Position numbers and translations under genes: made by a program. Positions 28,276-37,417 of a DNA stretch of 64,000 nucleotides are shown here, one piece after another (position 1 is the stretch's first letter; every line of letters starts with the position of its first letter). Location of the stretch: NCBI RefSeq assembly GCF_030766725.1, contig NZ_JARQWR010000006.1:124001-188000 (forward strand), read 5' to 3'. The stretch is from Flavobacterium aerium. GTDB lineage: Bacteria; Bacteroidota; Bacteroidia; Flavobacteriales; Flavobacteriaceae. The notes beneath the pieces are model-generated. The model was not told where the DNA came from and did not search any database. It saw nothing but the letters and a program-made list of their open reading frames with translations.

Positions 28276-29787
28276 CTAGTTTTTAGTCACATTTGTTAAG
28301 TTGTCAGGAAAATACAAATCGGATAAATGGGAAAATTCATCTCCACGCATAAAAATATTAATATCAACATCGGAGAAACGTGTTTTTCCAGCAGCTGCTA
28401 ATAATTCGTTGGCTGCATGCAAGGTGTTTTTATGGAAATAATATACACGATCTGATTTATCAGTAACCACTAAACCTTTCATTAGCATTTTATTTTGAGT
28501 GGCTACACCGGTTGGGCATTCGTTGTTGTGGCAACGTAAGGCTTGGATACAGCCTAAAGAAAACATAAATCCTCTAGCGCTATTACACATATCAGCACCA
28601 AGGGCAATGGCATGTAAAATTGAATATCCTGAAATGATTTTACCACTACCAATTATCCTTACTTTATCTCTAATGTTTAAGTCGACCAAGGTTTTGTTTA
28701 CAAAAATAAGAGCTGGTTCAAATGGCATACCAACGCCATCTGAAAATTCTAGTGGTGCAGCTCCTGTACCACCTTCGGCACCATCTACAGTTATGAAATC
28801 AGGATAACAATCTTGAGCAATCATTTCATGGCAGATGTTTTCAAACTCTTTTGTGTTTCCAATACAAAGCTTGAATCCAATTGGTTTTCCGTTTGATAAT
28901 TCACGTAAGTGAGCAATAAATTCAATTAGTCCTTTGATGTCTGAGAAAGCGCTATGTCCTGGGGGAGATAAAACTGTGGTATGCGGTTGGATACCTCTTA
29001 TTTTTGCAATTTGTTCGGTGTTCTTAGCAGCAGGAAGTACACCCCCATGTCCTGGTTTCGCTCCCTGTGATAACTTGATTTCGATCATTTTTACATTTGG
29101 AAGTATTGCTTTTTCTCTAAATTTTTCAGCATCAAAATGACCATTTGTGTCACGACAACCAAAATAACCAGTTCCAATTTGCCATGTAATATCGCCACCA
29201 GCAGCAAGGTGATATTCTGTAAGTCCGCCTTCGCCTGTGTTTTGATAAAAATTCCCTTTTTGAGCGCCAGTGTTTAAGGCACGAACCGCATTTTCACTGA
29301 GTGAACCAAAACTCATGGCAGAGATATTTAATAAAGAGGCTGAATAAGGTTGTTTACAGTCTTTTCCTCCTACAAGTACACGAGGTGCTTCTGGATTTAC
29401 TTTGGCTGGGAAAATAGAATGTTTTATTCCTTCGTAACTGTCTTGGTTAAGATTTAATTGTGTTCCGAAAGGAGAATTAGAATCGATGTTTTTTGCTCTT
29501 TGGTATACTAAAGAGCGTTGGTTTCTTGAAAAAGGTTTTCCGTCAGTTGATCGTTCAATAAAATATTGTTGAATCTCTGGGGCAATCATTTCAAAAAGAT
29601 ATCTGAAATAACCCAAAACTGGGAAGTTTCGTAAGATGGCATGCTTCTTTTGAGTGGTGTTATAGTAGCCTATAACGAGTAATATTGGGAGGATTATTAA
29701 AAGTAAACGCCCCAGTTTAAAATAATGGTAAATTGCAATCGTGATTAAAAACGCAATGAATCCGAATATGAAGAATTTTTGTCTCAT
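28276..29787 (-). CDS. FMN-binding glutamate synthase family protein, membrane-anchored
   Basis: A 503-residue paralogue of the partial gene at the left edge. Two hydrophobic segments (FFIFGFIAFLITIAIYHYF, LLLIILPILLVIGYY) form the N-terminal anchor. The FMN domain has GEGGLTEYH, KLSQGAKPGHGGVLPAA, DGAEGGTGAAPLEF and the iron-sulfur-type motif GCIQALRCHNNECPTGVATQ. There is no glutaminase domain and no small subunit (GltD) nearby, so the electron donor is unknown. It lies 38 bases after the NYN gene and may share its transcript. Confidence 0.87.
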   Translation of the reverse strand: MRQKFFIFGFIAFLITIAIYHYFKLGRLLLIILPILLVIGYYNTTQKKHAILRNFPVLGYFRYLFEMIAPEIQQYFIERSTDGKPFSRNQRSLVYQRAKNIDSNSPFGTQLNLNQDSYEGIKHSIFPAKVNPEAPRVLVGGKDCKQPYSASLLNISAMSFGSLSENAVRALNTGAQKGNFYQNTGEGGLTEYHLAAGGDITWQIGTGYFGCRDTNGHFDAEKFREKAILPNVKMIEIKLSQGAKPGHGGVLPAAKNTEQIAKIRGIQPHTTVLSPPGHSAFSDIKGLIEFIAHLRELSNGKPIGFKLCIGNTKEFENICHEMIAQDCYPDFITVDGAEGGTGAAPLEFSDGVGMPFEPALIFVNKTLVDLNIRDKVRIIGSGKIISGYSILHAIALGADMCNSARGFMFSLGCIQALRCHNNECPTGVATQNKMLMKGLVVTDKSDRVYYFHKNTLHAANELLAAAGKTRFSDVDINIFMRGDEFSHLSDLYFPDNLTNVTKN

Positions 29788-29825
29788 GCTTTTAATATTT
29801 AATTTATAAAATTGCGAAATGTGTT

Positions 29826-30593
29826 TTAGCTAAATTTCAAACGTACGTAATTGTGTTTGATTCCTTTTTTATCAGAATCTCGTTCATCTATTTCAAGAAT
29901 AGTAGTTAAGGACTTTAGCATAGGTGTTAGTTTCGAAAAACCGTAATTTCTTGGATCGAATTCAGGTTTCTTTCGTACAATCAGGTTTCCAACATCTCCT
30001 AAAAATGCCCACCCATCATCATCGGCAATATCTTCAATCGTTGATTCAATTAGCTCAATGGTTTGTGCGTCAATACGATTCAGGGATTTTTCCTCTTTCT
30101 TTTTCGGGTCAGTAGTAGTTTGTTTTGGTGTAGTCTTTTTTGTTGCACCATCAATAACCTCAATATAGATAAATCGATCACAGGCAACGATAAAAGGGTT
30201 TGGTGTTTTCTTTTCTCCAATACCAATTACTTTCATGCCCGATTCGCGAAGTCGAATGGCTAATCGCGTAAAATCACTATCGCTGGATACAATACAGAAA
30301 CCGTCTACTTTGCCAGAATACAATAAATCCATAGCGTCGATAATCATGGCTGAATCCGTCGAGTTTTTCCCAGTTGTATAACCGTATTGTTGGATAGGGG
30401 TGATGGCGTGTTCTAGTAATACACTTTTCCACCCTTTGTCTGGAAGGGTAGTCCAGTCACCATAAATTCTTTTAGTCGTTGGTGTTCCGAATTTTGCAAT
30501 TTCCTGCATCATTCCTTTTACATTACTATAAGGGACATTATCGGCATCGATTAATACAGCTAATTTTAATTCGTTTTTGTTGTTTGGATTCAT
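29826..30593 (-). CDS. NYN-domain putative ribonuclease with OST-HTH/LOTUS domain
   Basis: A 255-residue protein. Residues ~8-160 form a PIN-like NYN domain: LAVLIDADNVPYSN with the acidic metal-binding residues, NSTDSAMIIDAMDLL near 77, and IVSSDSDFTRLAIRLRESG near 102. After a lysine-rich linker (PKQTTTDPKKKEEKS) a C-terminal OST-HTH/LOTUS domain follows (IEDIADDDGWAFLGDVGNLI, FDPRNYGFSKLTPML). This LabA/MARF1-like pairing suggests RNA cleavage with an RNA-binding module. The target is unknown. Confidence 0.85.
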   Translation of the reverse strand: MNPNNKNELKLAVLIDADNVPYSNVKGMMQEIAKFGTPTTKRIYGDWTTLPDKGWKSVLLEHAITPIQQYGYTTGKNSTDSAMIIDAMDLLYSGKVDGFCIVSSDSDFTRLAIRLRESGMKVIGIGEKKTPNPFIVACDRFIYIEVIDGATKKTTPKQTTTDPKKKEEKSLNRIDAQTIELIESTIEDIADDDGWAFLGDVGNLIVRKKPEFDPRNYGFSKLTPMLKSLTTILEIDERDSDKKGIKHNYVRLKFS

Positions 30594-30613
30594 GGAGTTA
30601 GGTTTCTGATTTT

Positions 30614-30621
30614 CAAAGATA
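30614..30621 (-). promoter_or_regulatory. -7 promoter box of the NYN gene
   Basis: The minus strand reads TATCTTTG, 20 bases upstream of the ATG at 30593. Confidence 0.45.
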
Positions 30622-30915
30622 AACGATGTATGCTTGAAAGTTTGTTTATGATGCGTTAATTAATTCCAATTTTACAGGATTATAGGTATGTTATTACTTT
30701 GGTGTTGCCGATCCTGAAATTAAAATAGCTTAAATGGATAAAGTAAATCTAAAATATTTATTTTGAATAGGAGAGTAAAACGCGAAAAATTGCAAGAATA
30801 GTCTTTATTTTTATGGATACTGAATTTTTATGAGCCTCTCAACATTAGAATTCTAAAAAATAAATTGGAAGGCATCAATATAATGAAATAATTATGATTA
30901 GAATAAATTAATAAG

Positions 30916-30923
30916 TAATTTTG
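30916..30923 (+). promoter_or_regulatory. -7 promoter box of the Spt-like gene
   Basis: TAATTTTG matches TAnnTTTG and leaves 39 bases to the ATG at 30963. Confidence 0.45.
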
Positions 30924-30962
30924 TCCCGTTTTTAAAACATTGAAATTTACATTATTAAAAAT

Positions 30963-32222
30963 ATGGTAAAAGATTTATTTGAGAGAATTCAAAATAATAA
31001 AGGTCCTTTAGGGAAATGGGCTTCACAAGCTGAAGGATATTATGTTTTCCCTAAATTAGAAGGACCACTTTCTAACAGAATGCAATTTCATGGTAAGGAA
31101 GTGATAAACTGGAGTATAAATGATTATTTAGGTTTAGCAAACCATCCTGAAATCAGAAAAGTAGATGCTCAAGCTGCTGCAGATTATGGATCAGCTTACC
31201 CAATGGGAGCTAGAATGATGTCAGGACATACTACTTTACACGAGCAATTACAAGATGAATTAGCTGCTTTTGTAAATAAAGAAGCTTCTTATCTTTTAAA
31301 TTTTGGATACCAAGGTATGGTGTCTATTATTGATGCTTTGGTAACTAAGAATGATATTATTGTATATGATGTAGATTCTCATGCTTGTATTATTGATGGA
31401 GTTCGTTTGCACATGGGTAAACGTTTCACTTATAAGCATAATGATATTGAAAGTATTGAGAAAAACCTTGATCGTGCAACAAAAATGGCTGAAACTACAG
31501 GTGGAGGTATTTTGTTGATTACAGAAGGTGTTTTCGGTATGCGTGGACAACAAGGTAAATTGAAAGAAATCGTTGCTTTAAAAGAAAAGTACAATTTCCG
31601 TTTACTGGTAGATGATGCACATGGTTTTGGTACTTTAGGACAAACAGGAGCAGGAGCAGGAGAAGAGCAAGGAGTTCAGGATCAGATTGATGTATACTTT
31701 TCTACATTTGCCAAATCTATGGCGAGTATTGGAGCATTTGTTGCTGCAGACAAGGATATTATTGATTTCTTGAAATATAACTTACGTTCTCAAATGTTTG
31801 CAAAATCTTTACCAATGCTTTTAGTCGTTGGTGCTTTAAAAAGATTAGACATGTTGCGTTCTATGCCTGAATTGAAAAATAAACTTTGGGAGAATGTAAA
31901 TGCATTGCAAAATGGATTGAAAACTAGAGGATTCAATATTGGTGATACAAATACTTGTGTCACACCTGTATATTTAAATGGTAGTATTCCTGAGGCAATG
32001 ATGCTGGTGAATGACTTGAGAGAGAATTATAATATTTTCTTATCAATTGTAGTATATCCAGTAATTCCAAAAGGTATTATTTTATTAAGAATGATTCCTA
32101 CGGCTATGCACACAATGAATGATATTGATGAGACATTGGCAGCTTTTGAAGCAGTAAGAGAGAAATTAACAAATGGTACATATGCTAAATTGGCTGGAGA
32201 AAGAACAGTAGATGTAAGCTAA
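30963..32222 (+). CDS. Alpha-oxoamine synthase, serine palmitoyltransferase-like
   Basis: A 419-residue PLP enzyme of the AOS family (serine palmitoyltransferase, KBL, BioF). It joins an amino acid and an acyl-CoA with loss of CO2. Motifs are NDYLGLANHPE, GSAYPMGARMMSGHT, VDDAHGFGTLGQTGAG and the PLP-lysine loop YFSTFAKSMASIGAF. In Bacteroidota the closest known function of such proteins is the first step of sphingolipid or sulfonolipid synthesis. The next gene, convergent across a terminator, encodes a GNAT-fold protein of the size of bacterial ceramide-synthase candidates. Serine versus cysteate or glycine as substrate cannot be read. Confidence 0.85.
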   Translation: MVKDLFERIQNNKGPLGKWASQAEGYYVFPKLEGPLSNRMQFHGKEVINWSINDYLGLANHPEIRKVDAQAAADYGSAYPMGARMMSGHTTLHEQLQDELAAFVNKEASYLLNFGYQGMVSIIDALVTKNDIIVYDVDSHACIIDGVRLHMGKRFTYKHNDIESIEKNLDRATKMAETTGGGILLITEGVFGMRGQQGKLKEIVALKEKYNFRLLVDDAHGFGTLGQTGAGAGEEQGVQDQIDVYFSTFAKSMASIGAFVAADKDIIDFLKYNLRSQMFAKSLPMLLVVGALKRLDMLRSMPELKNKLWENVNALQNGLKTRGFNIGDTNTCVTPVYLNGSIPEAMMLVNDLRENYNIFLSIVVYPVIPKGIILLRMIPTAMHTMNDIDETLAAFEAVREKLTNGTYAKLAGERTVDVS

Positions 32223-32247
32223 TAAAACTATTGTTTTATATAAAAAA

Positions 32248-32270
32248 AGTCCCAATCATTGATTGGGACT
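32248..32270. terminator. Bidirectional terminator after the Spt-like gene
   Basis: A perfect 9-bp stem (32248-32256 with 32262-32270) and a five-base loop, flanked by A and T runs, lies between convergent genes. Confidence 0.88.
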
Positions 32271-32280
32271 TTTTCTTTTA

Positions 32281-33396
32281 TTATAAATCTCGCTTTACAG
32301 TCATTCTTCTTTTGTGACGTACTGGATCAAAGTTTTTCCATAGTAATCGGATTTTTTGATTCTCTTCAAGTTGTGGATTCGTTTCGATGTATTTGATTCC
32401 TCTCTTGTCGAATACCTTGTGCATTTCTCTAAAAATAAGCGCTGTAACACCTTTGTTTTGATATTCGGGATCTACACCAATAAGATAGAATTCGGCATAT
32501 TCATTCTTTTTCATAGCTCGTAACAAATGGATAAATCCAAAAGGGAAAAGTTTTCCATTGGCCTTTTGAAAAGCTCTTGAGAAAGAAGGCATTGTGATAC
32601 CAAAGGCTACTAATTTCCCTTCTTCATTCACAACACAAGAAATAAAATCTGGGTGAATGAAAGAGATGTATTTTTCTTTGTAATGATCAATTTGGAATTG
32701 TTGAATGGGTACAAAACTTTGTAGTTCTGCATACGATTTATTCAGTAAACCAAACATTTCATCTACATATGGTAGAATTTCTTTCGTTGATTTAAAGTTT
32801 AATGCTTTGACTTTGTATCGTTTTTCGATTAATAAAGAAATTGGAATTACATTGTCGATAATAATATTGGCAAAATCAATTTTGTATTCATACCAACCGG
32901 CTTCTTTTTCAAATCCAAGAGTTTTTAAATGCTCTGGGTAATACGCGAAATTATAGATTCCAATCATGGTAGCAATCTCTTCAAAACCTTCAGTGAGCAT
33001 TCCGGCTTTATCCATGTTTGAAAACCCCATAGGGCCTTCAATATATTCTAATTGATTTGCCTTTCCTATAGACACAACAGTGTCAATTAAAGCTTTTGTA
33101 ACTTCGATATCATCAATAACATCAAACCATCCAAAACGGATTTTTGGTTTGCCTAATTCTTTTACTTCAGTCCAGTTTATAATAGCGGCAATTCGACCTA
33201 CAATTTTTCCGTCTTTGTAGGCAATGAAATATTGCGCATCAACGCTTTCGAAAATAGGATTCTTTTTGTCGAAACTTTTTAATTCATCCTTGATGAAAGA
33301 GGGAACCCAATATTTGTTGTTTTTGTATAGGGAAAAAGGAAATTTTATAAAATCTAATAATTCTTTTTCAGATTTTGCTTCTTGTATTGTAATCAT
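32281..33396 (-). CDS. GNAT-fold protein of unknown substrate
   Basis: A 371-residue cytosolic protein. It begins ITIQEAKSEKELLDFIKFPF and has FIAYKDGKIVGRIAAIIN, a central part typical of large Bacteroidota GNAT-like proteins (EGPMGFSNMDKAGML), and a C-terminal acetyl-CoA-binding-like stretch YLIGVDPEYQNKGVTALIFREM. It ends with the basic WKNFDPVRHKRRMTVKR. Such proteins have been annotated as GTP cyclohydrolase or hypothetical. Position opposite the Spt-like gene raises an N-acyltransferase (ceramide synthase) role, which is inference only. It follows the outer-membrane protein gene by eight bases, so the two share a transcript. Confidence 0.7.
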   Translation of the reverse strand: MITIQEAKSEKELLDFIKFPFSLYKNNKYWVPSFIKDELKSFDKKNPIFESVDAQYFIAYKDGKIVGRIAAIINWTEVKELGKPKIRFGWFDVIDDIEVTKALIDTVVSIGKANQLEYIEGPMGFSNMDKAGMLTEGFEEIATMIGIYNFAYYPEHLKTLGFEKEAGWYEYKIDFANIIIDNVIPISLLIEKRYKVKALNFKSTKEILPYVDEMFGLLNKSYAELQSFVPIQQFQIDHYKEKYISFIHPDFISCVVNEEGKLVAFGITMPSFSRAFQKANGKLFPFGFIHLLRAMKKNEYAEFYLIGVDPEYQNKGVTALIFREMHKVFDKRGIKYIETNPQLEENQKIRLLWKNFDPVRHKRRMTVKRDL

Positions 33397-33404
33397 TTAT
33401 AATG

Positions 33405-34370
33405 TTAGTTAGCTGGGGCGGCTTCAATTTCGTCCACTCTTTTGTTCTTTTTGTCTTTTTCGCCTTTAGACTTTTTATCAGTTTTGGTTTCTTTACCGCC
33501 TTCGATAATGATGTCTTTGTAGTTTTTGTCAAAACGCCAAGATATTCCAATTCCTCCATATAATATAGAAGGAGTATCCTTTATGTTTTTACTGATAGAA
33601 GCGTCAATTTGAATATTTTCTTTGATCAAATATGCAGCTCCACCTCTAAAGATGGCATCACCATAAAAATCACTTTTGTATCCTTGATTTTCTAAGAAAC
33701 CAGACCATTTTTCATTAAATCCACGTGTTAATGTAATGATATATCCATAGCTAGGATAATCAGTTCCTATTTTGTCTGCGATAATATTCGTTACAAATAC
33801 CCATTTCCCAGCAAAATGATTTTGAGTAATCAACATCACTTTTGGACTGAATTTTGGATCAGTAGGGAAGGTGTAAGGATTGTCAGAGAAATTAACGTTA
33901 GCACCTGCATATACAGAAACAGCAGGGATTAAGCTTCTCCATTTGAATTTTTGATTGGCTTTCCAGCTGTAGATATTGATTTTTTCTTTGTAGTTTTTAA
34001 AAGGATCATAGATTAAATACTTGGCTCCTATAGTGGTGCTTTTTAAAGCACTTCTTTTCGTTTCTTCATTGCCTTGTGTTAATTTGTCATTTACATATTG
34101 CATATCGGCAATAAACTCTAGTTGTTCTAGGAATGCACCATAACGAAGGGATAAGTCAAATCCAAAACCATTGGCATCATAATCTTTTACATCGTGAGAT
34201 TGTTTTATGGCAAATATTCCAGCTTCCGTTTGAAAAACAGTTTTACCTACTGAGAAAGCAGACATTGAAGCTCCAGGTCTATTTGAATTAATAACATCTG
34301 TAAATTGAGCATAAATACTACTTGAGGTGATGACTGCTACGAACAGAAGAAGTGACTTAAATTGAGACAT
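33405..34370 (-). CDS. Outer-membrane beta-barrel, phenol-MetA-type transporter family
   Basis: A 321-residue exported protein. A signal peptide (LLLFVAVITSSSIYAQ) precedes NSNRPGASMSAFSVGKTVFQTEAG, the usual opening of the MetA-pathway/phenol-degradation-like barrel family in Flavobacteria. Alternating aromatic strands continue to about residue 280 (GGIGISWRFDKNYKD). The last ~40 residues are a lysine-rich low-complexity tail, unusual for a barrel because it would lie in the periplasm or outside. Function unknown despite the family name. First gene of a two-gene unit with the GNAT-like protein. Confidence 0.78.
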   Translation of the reverse strand: MSQFKSLLLFVAVITSSSIYAQFTDVINSNRPGASMSAFSVGKTVFQTEAGIFAIKQSHDVKDYDANGFGFDLSLRYGAFLEQLEFIADMQYVNDKLTQGNEETKRSALKSTTIGAKYLIYDPFKNYKEKINIYSWKANQKFKWRSLIPAVSVYAGANVNFSDNPYTFPTDPKFSPKVMLITQNHFAGKWVFVTNIIADKIGTDYPSYGYIITLTRGFNEKWSGFLENQGYKSDFYGDAIFRGGAAYLIKENIQIDASISKNIKDTPSILYGGIGISWRFDKNYKDIIIEGGKETKTDKKSKGEKDKKNKRVDEIEAAPAN

Positions 34371-34407
34371 AGATTCCGATTTTATTTAAAAATGTACTAC
34401 TAAAACC

Positions 34408-34415
34408 CAAAAGTA
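34408..34415 (-). promoter_or_regulatory. -7 promoter box of the outer-membrane protein gene
   Basis: The minus strand reads TACTTTTG, 37 bases upstream of the ATG at 34370. Confidence 0.45.
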
Positions 34416-34470
34416 GTATATTTTATTATTTATTTAAGAGAGTTATTTTAATTTTAAATCACAGATTTAT

Positions 34471-34478
34471 TAAATTTG
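34471..34478 (+). promoter_or_regulatory. -7 promoter box of the DUF4834 gene
   Basis: TAAATTTG is a perfect box. A longer frame opens at TTG 34476 inside it, so ATG 34497 is the start. Confidence 0.5.
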
Positions 34479-34496
34479 ACAAAAAATAGTATACAA

Positions 34497-34760
34497 ATGC
34501 AACTAGCTTCATTTACAGGTTTTATTAAAACGATATTAATTCTTGTTTTTGTTTATTACGGGTTCAAAATTTTATTTAGAATTTTTGCTCCTGTTCTGAT
34601 GCAACATTTAGTGAGAAAAGCAGAAAGTAACTTCAGACAAAATCAAGGCGCTAATTATCAGCAAAATAACGGAGGTGATTCTTATGATACACCGAAACCA
34701 TCACGACCTAGAGAAACTAAAAAAGTTGGGGAGTATGTGGATTATGAAGAGATTGAATAA
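34497..34760 (+). CDS. DUF4834 small membrane protein
   Basis: An 87-residue protein with one N-terminal transmembrane segment (FIKTILILVFVYYGFKILFRI) and a polar, glutamine/asparagine-rich tail ending KVGEYVDYEEIE. The conserved C-terminal GEYVDYEE motif and the layout match DUF4834 of Flavobacteria. Function unknown. ATG 34497 is used because the upstream TTG lies in the promoter box. It precedes yfhO by 164 bases. Confidence 0.75.
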   Translation: MQLASFTGFIKTILILVFVYYGFKILFRIFAPVLMQHLVRKAESNFRQNQGANYQQNNGGDSYDTPKPSRPRETKKVGEYVDYEEIE

Positions 34761-34848
34761 ATTTCTATTCAAGACTTCACTTCATTTTCTATAAATAGTT
34801 ATATCTTCACACTTTATTTATTAGTTTCAATTCATATTCCATGAAATG

Positions 34849-34889
34849 CCCCAAGCTAAAACTTTAGTTCTCTAAAGTGGAGTTTAGGG
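34849..34889 (+). terminator. Candidate interrupted terminator hairpin after DUF4834
   Basis: ACTTTAG/CTAAAGT (34861-34867 with 34872-34878) stacks on CTAAA/TTTAG (34856-34860 with 34883-34887) and a CC/GG pair, followed by TTTT. The outer part is broken by unpaired bases, so either a terminator or a leader structure for yfhO is possible. Confidence 0.4.
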
Positions 34890-34924
34890 TTTTCGTGTAA
34901 TATATAAAGTCAACAAACATATAT

Positions 34925-37363
34925 ATGAAAGTAATCAACAGATTCTATCCTCATGCGCTAGCAGTTCTTGGATTCATTTTGATCTCATTAATTTATTTTT
35001 ATCCAGTTTTACAAGGAAAAAAGATATTCCAATCTGATATTGCTCAATATACTGGTATGGCCAAAGAGCAAAATGATTTCAGAAAATCAGAAGATTTAGA
35101 GCCGTATTGGACAAACTCTGCTTTTGGAGGGATGCCTACCTACCAGTTAGGGGCACATTATCCTCATGATTATGTGAAGAAGATTGATGGAATGATTCGT
35201 TTTTTACCGCGTCCAGCCGATTATTTGTTTGTTTACTTCTTAGGCTTTTATGCCTTATTATTAGTCTTAAAAATAGATCCATTGAAAGCCTTTATTGGAG
35301 CTTTAGCTTTTGGATTTTCAACCTATTTAATTATTATTCTCGGTGTAGGCCATAATGCCAAAGCCCATGCGATTGCGTATATGCCTTTAGTTATAGCAGG
35401 AGTATTGCTGGTTTTTCAGAAACACTATATTAAGGGGGGATTACTCACAATGTTTGCCGTTGCCTTAGAAATCAATGCCAATCACTTTCAGATGACTTTT
35501 TATCTATTGATTCTTCTATTGATTTTGTCAGCTTATTTTGCGGTCAAATTGATTAAAGAAAAAGATTATAGAGCATTACTGACTTCTATTGGTGTATTTG
35601 TTGTGGCAGGTATATTGGCTTTAGGGGCAAATGCAACAAATTTATTGGCAACATCAGAATATGCTAAATTCAGTACACGTGATAAAAGTGAGCTGACATT
35701 TAATCCTGATGGAACACCAATGACATCAAGTTCTGCGATGACGTATGAGTACATAACTGAATACAGTTATGGAATTGCAGAATCATTCAACTTAATAGCT
35801 CCAAAGCTTTTTGGAGGTTCAAACCATGAAAGTTTAGATGCTAATTCTAGTATGTACAACTTCATCTCTTCACAAGGAGTACCACCTGCGCAAGCAAGTG
35901 AAATTATAAAAACTATGCCTACGTACTGGGGTGATCAACCTATAGTAGCGGCACCAGCCTATATTGGAGCAATTGTTTTCTTCCTATTTATATTAGCTTT
36001 ATTTGCTGAAAAGCGTAAACTTAAATATGCATTTTTAGCAGGAGCTATAGTATCATTATTATTATCATGGGGTAAAAATTTCCCATTACTAACCGATTTG
36101 TTTATCGATTATTTCCCAATGTACAATCGATTTAGAGCGGTTTCCTCAATCCAAGTGTTGTTAGAGTTGTGTATTCCTGTTTTAGCGATTATGGGACTGT
36201 ATTCGTTCTTTAAATTGGATAAGGAAGCACAATGGAAGGCCTTGTGGAAATCGGGAGCGGTGAGCCTTGGTGTTGTAGCATTCTTATTTATCATTAAAGG
36301 ATTCTTTAATTTCTCAGGTGGTAATGATGCCTTTTACTCAGAAAATTACGGACCAGAGTTTGTAAGAGCCTTAAAAGAAGATAGAGCCAGTATGTATACT
36401 TCGGATTTATTACGTACAGGATTCTTAATATTATTATCTGCGGGAGTTCTATGGTTTTTTGTTAAAGACAAATTATCACAAACGGTTACGATTATCATTG
36501 TAGGGGTTTTGATGGTTTCAGATTTAGTCTTAATTGATAAAAATTATGTAGACAGTAAAAGCTTCGTTAGTGCTTTTGAAGTGGATCGTCCTTTTAAAGC
36601 GACACCAACAGATTTAGAGATTTTAAAAGACACAACCCATTACCGTGTTTTTGAAGTACAAGGAAATATGTCTAGTGCAAGAGCTTCCTATTTCCATCAT
36701 TCATTAGGAGGATATAGTGCAGTAAAACCAAGAAGAATTCAACAATTATTTGATTACCAAATTGCCAAAAATAACAGACAGGTACTGGATATGTTGAATG
36801 TGAAGTACGTTATTCAAACAGGAGAAAAAGGAGAGGAATTCCCTGCGACAAATCCAGGTGTTAATGGAAATGCATGGTTTGTAGAGCAAATTGTATGGGC
36901 AAATTCTGCTGATGATGAAATGAAGGCCTTGGATAAAATTAATACGAAGAAAACAGCGGTCATTAATAAAACGGATTTTGGTTCGGTGATTAAAAATGAA
37001 ACGTTTACAAAAGATAGTTTGGCAACCATTACACTTGAAAAATACAAACCAAATTATTTAAAATACAACAGTACAAACACACACGATGGTTTAGCTGTTT
37101 TTTCTGAAATCTATTATAAAAATGGATGGAACGCCTTTATCGATGGTAAAGAAGTTCCCCATGTAAATGCCGATTATGTATTGCGTGCATTGGAAATTCC
37201 TGCGGGGAAACATGTTATTGAATTCAAATTTGAACCAAAAGTGATTAAAACAGGTAGTACCATAGCTTTAATCAGTACGATTGGAATGATTCTATTACTT
37301 ATTGTAGGAGCTTATTTTGAACGAAAAAGATGTGGCAGCTGTAGCAAAGAAAAAACAGTCTAG
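34925..37363 (+). CDS. YfhO-family membrane glycosyltransferase-like protein
   Basis: An 812-residue integral membrane protein with about a dozen transmembrane helices. The first loop after helix 1 holds FQSDIAQYTGMAKEQNDFRK, the acidic region expected for a GT-C-type active site. A long soluble domain (about 520-770) precedes a last helix (IALISTIGMILLLIVGAYF). The end (CGSCSKEK) is basic. YfhO relatives in Firmicutes glycosylate lipoteichoic acid; in Bacteroidota the substrate is unknown. Its nearest downstream neighbours encode a glycosyltransferase and a flippase, which fits a surface glycan role. Confidence 0.82.
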   Translation: MKVINRFYPHALAVLGFILISLIYFYPVLQGKKIFQSDIAQYTGMAKEQNDFRKSEDLEPYWTNSAFGGMPTYQLGAHYPHDYVKKIDGMIRFLPRPADYLFVYFLGFYALLLVLKIDPLKAFIGALAFGFSTYLIIILGVGHNAKAHAIAYMPLVIAGVLLVFQKHYIKGGLLTMFAVALEINANHFQMTFYLLILLLILSAYFAVKLIKEKDYRALLTSIGVFVVAGILALGANATNLLATSEYAKFSTRDKSELTFNPDGTPMTSSSAMTYEYITEYSYGIAESFNLIAPKLFGGSNHESLDANSSMYNFISSQGVPPAQASEIIKTMPTYWGDQPIVAAPAYIGAIVFFLFILALFAEKRKLKYAFLAGAIVSLLLSWGKNFPLLTDLFIDYFPMYNRFRAVSSIQVLLELCIPVLAIMGLYSFFKLDKEAQWKALWKSGAVSLGVVAFLFIIKGFFNFSGGNDAFYSENYGPEFVRALKEDRASMYTSDLLRTGFLILLSAGVLWFFVKDKLSQTVTIIIVGVLMVSDLVLIDKNYVDSKSFVSAFEVDRPFKATPTDLEILKDTTHYRVFEVQGNMSSARASYFHHSLGGYSAVKPRRIQQLFDYQIAKNNRQVLDMLNVKYVIQTGEKGEEFPATNPGVNGNAWFVEQIVWANSADDEMKALDKINTKKTAVINKTDFGSVIKNETFTKDSLATITLEKYKPNYLKYNSTNTHDGLAVFSEIYYKNGWNAFIDGKEVPHVNADYVLRALEIPAGKHVIEFKFEPKVIKTGSTIALISTIGMILLLIVGAYFERKRCGSCSKEKTV

Positions 37364-37417
37364 TAGTTGATATATTAGGAAATATGTCGAGGTTTTACAT
37401 TTAAATAATTGATTGCA

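Larger units (their letters stand above)
30594..30962. other. Intergenic region between divergent genes, no gene seen
   Basis: This 369-base AT-rich stretch holds a minus-strand box for the NYN gene and a plus-strand box for the Spt-like gene. I see no coding frame, tRNA or strong hairpin in between. Confidence 0.6.
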
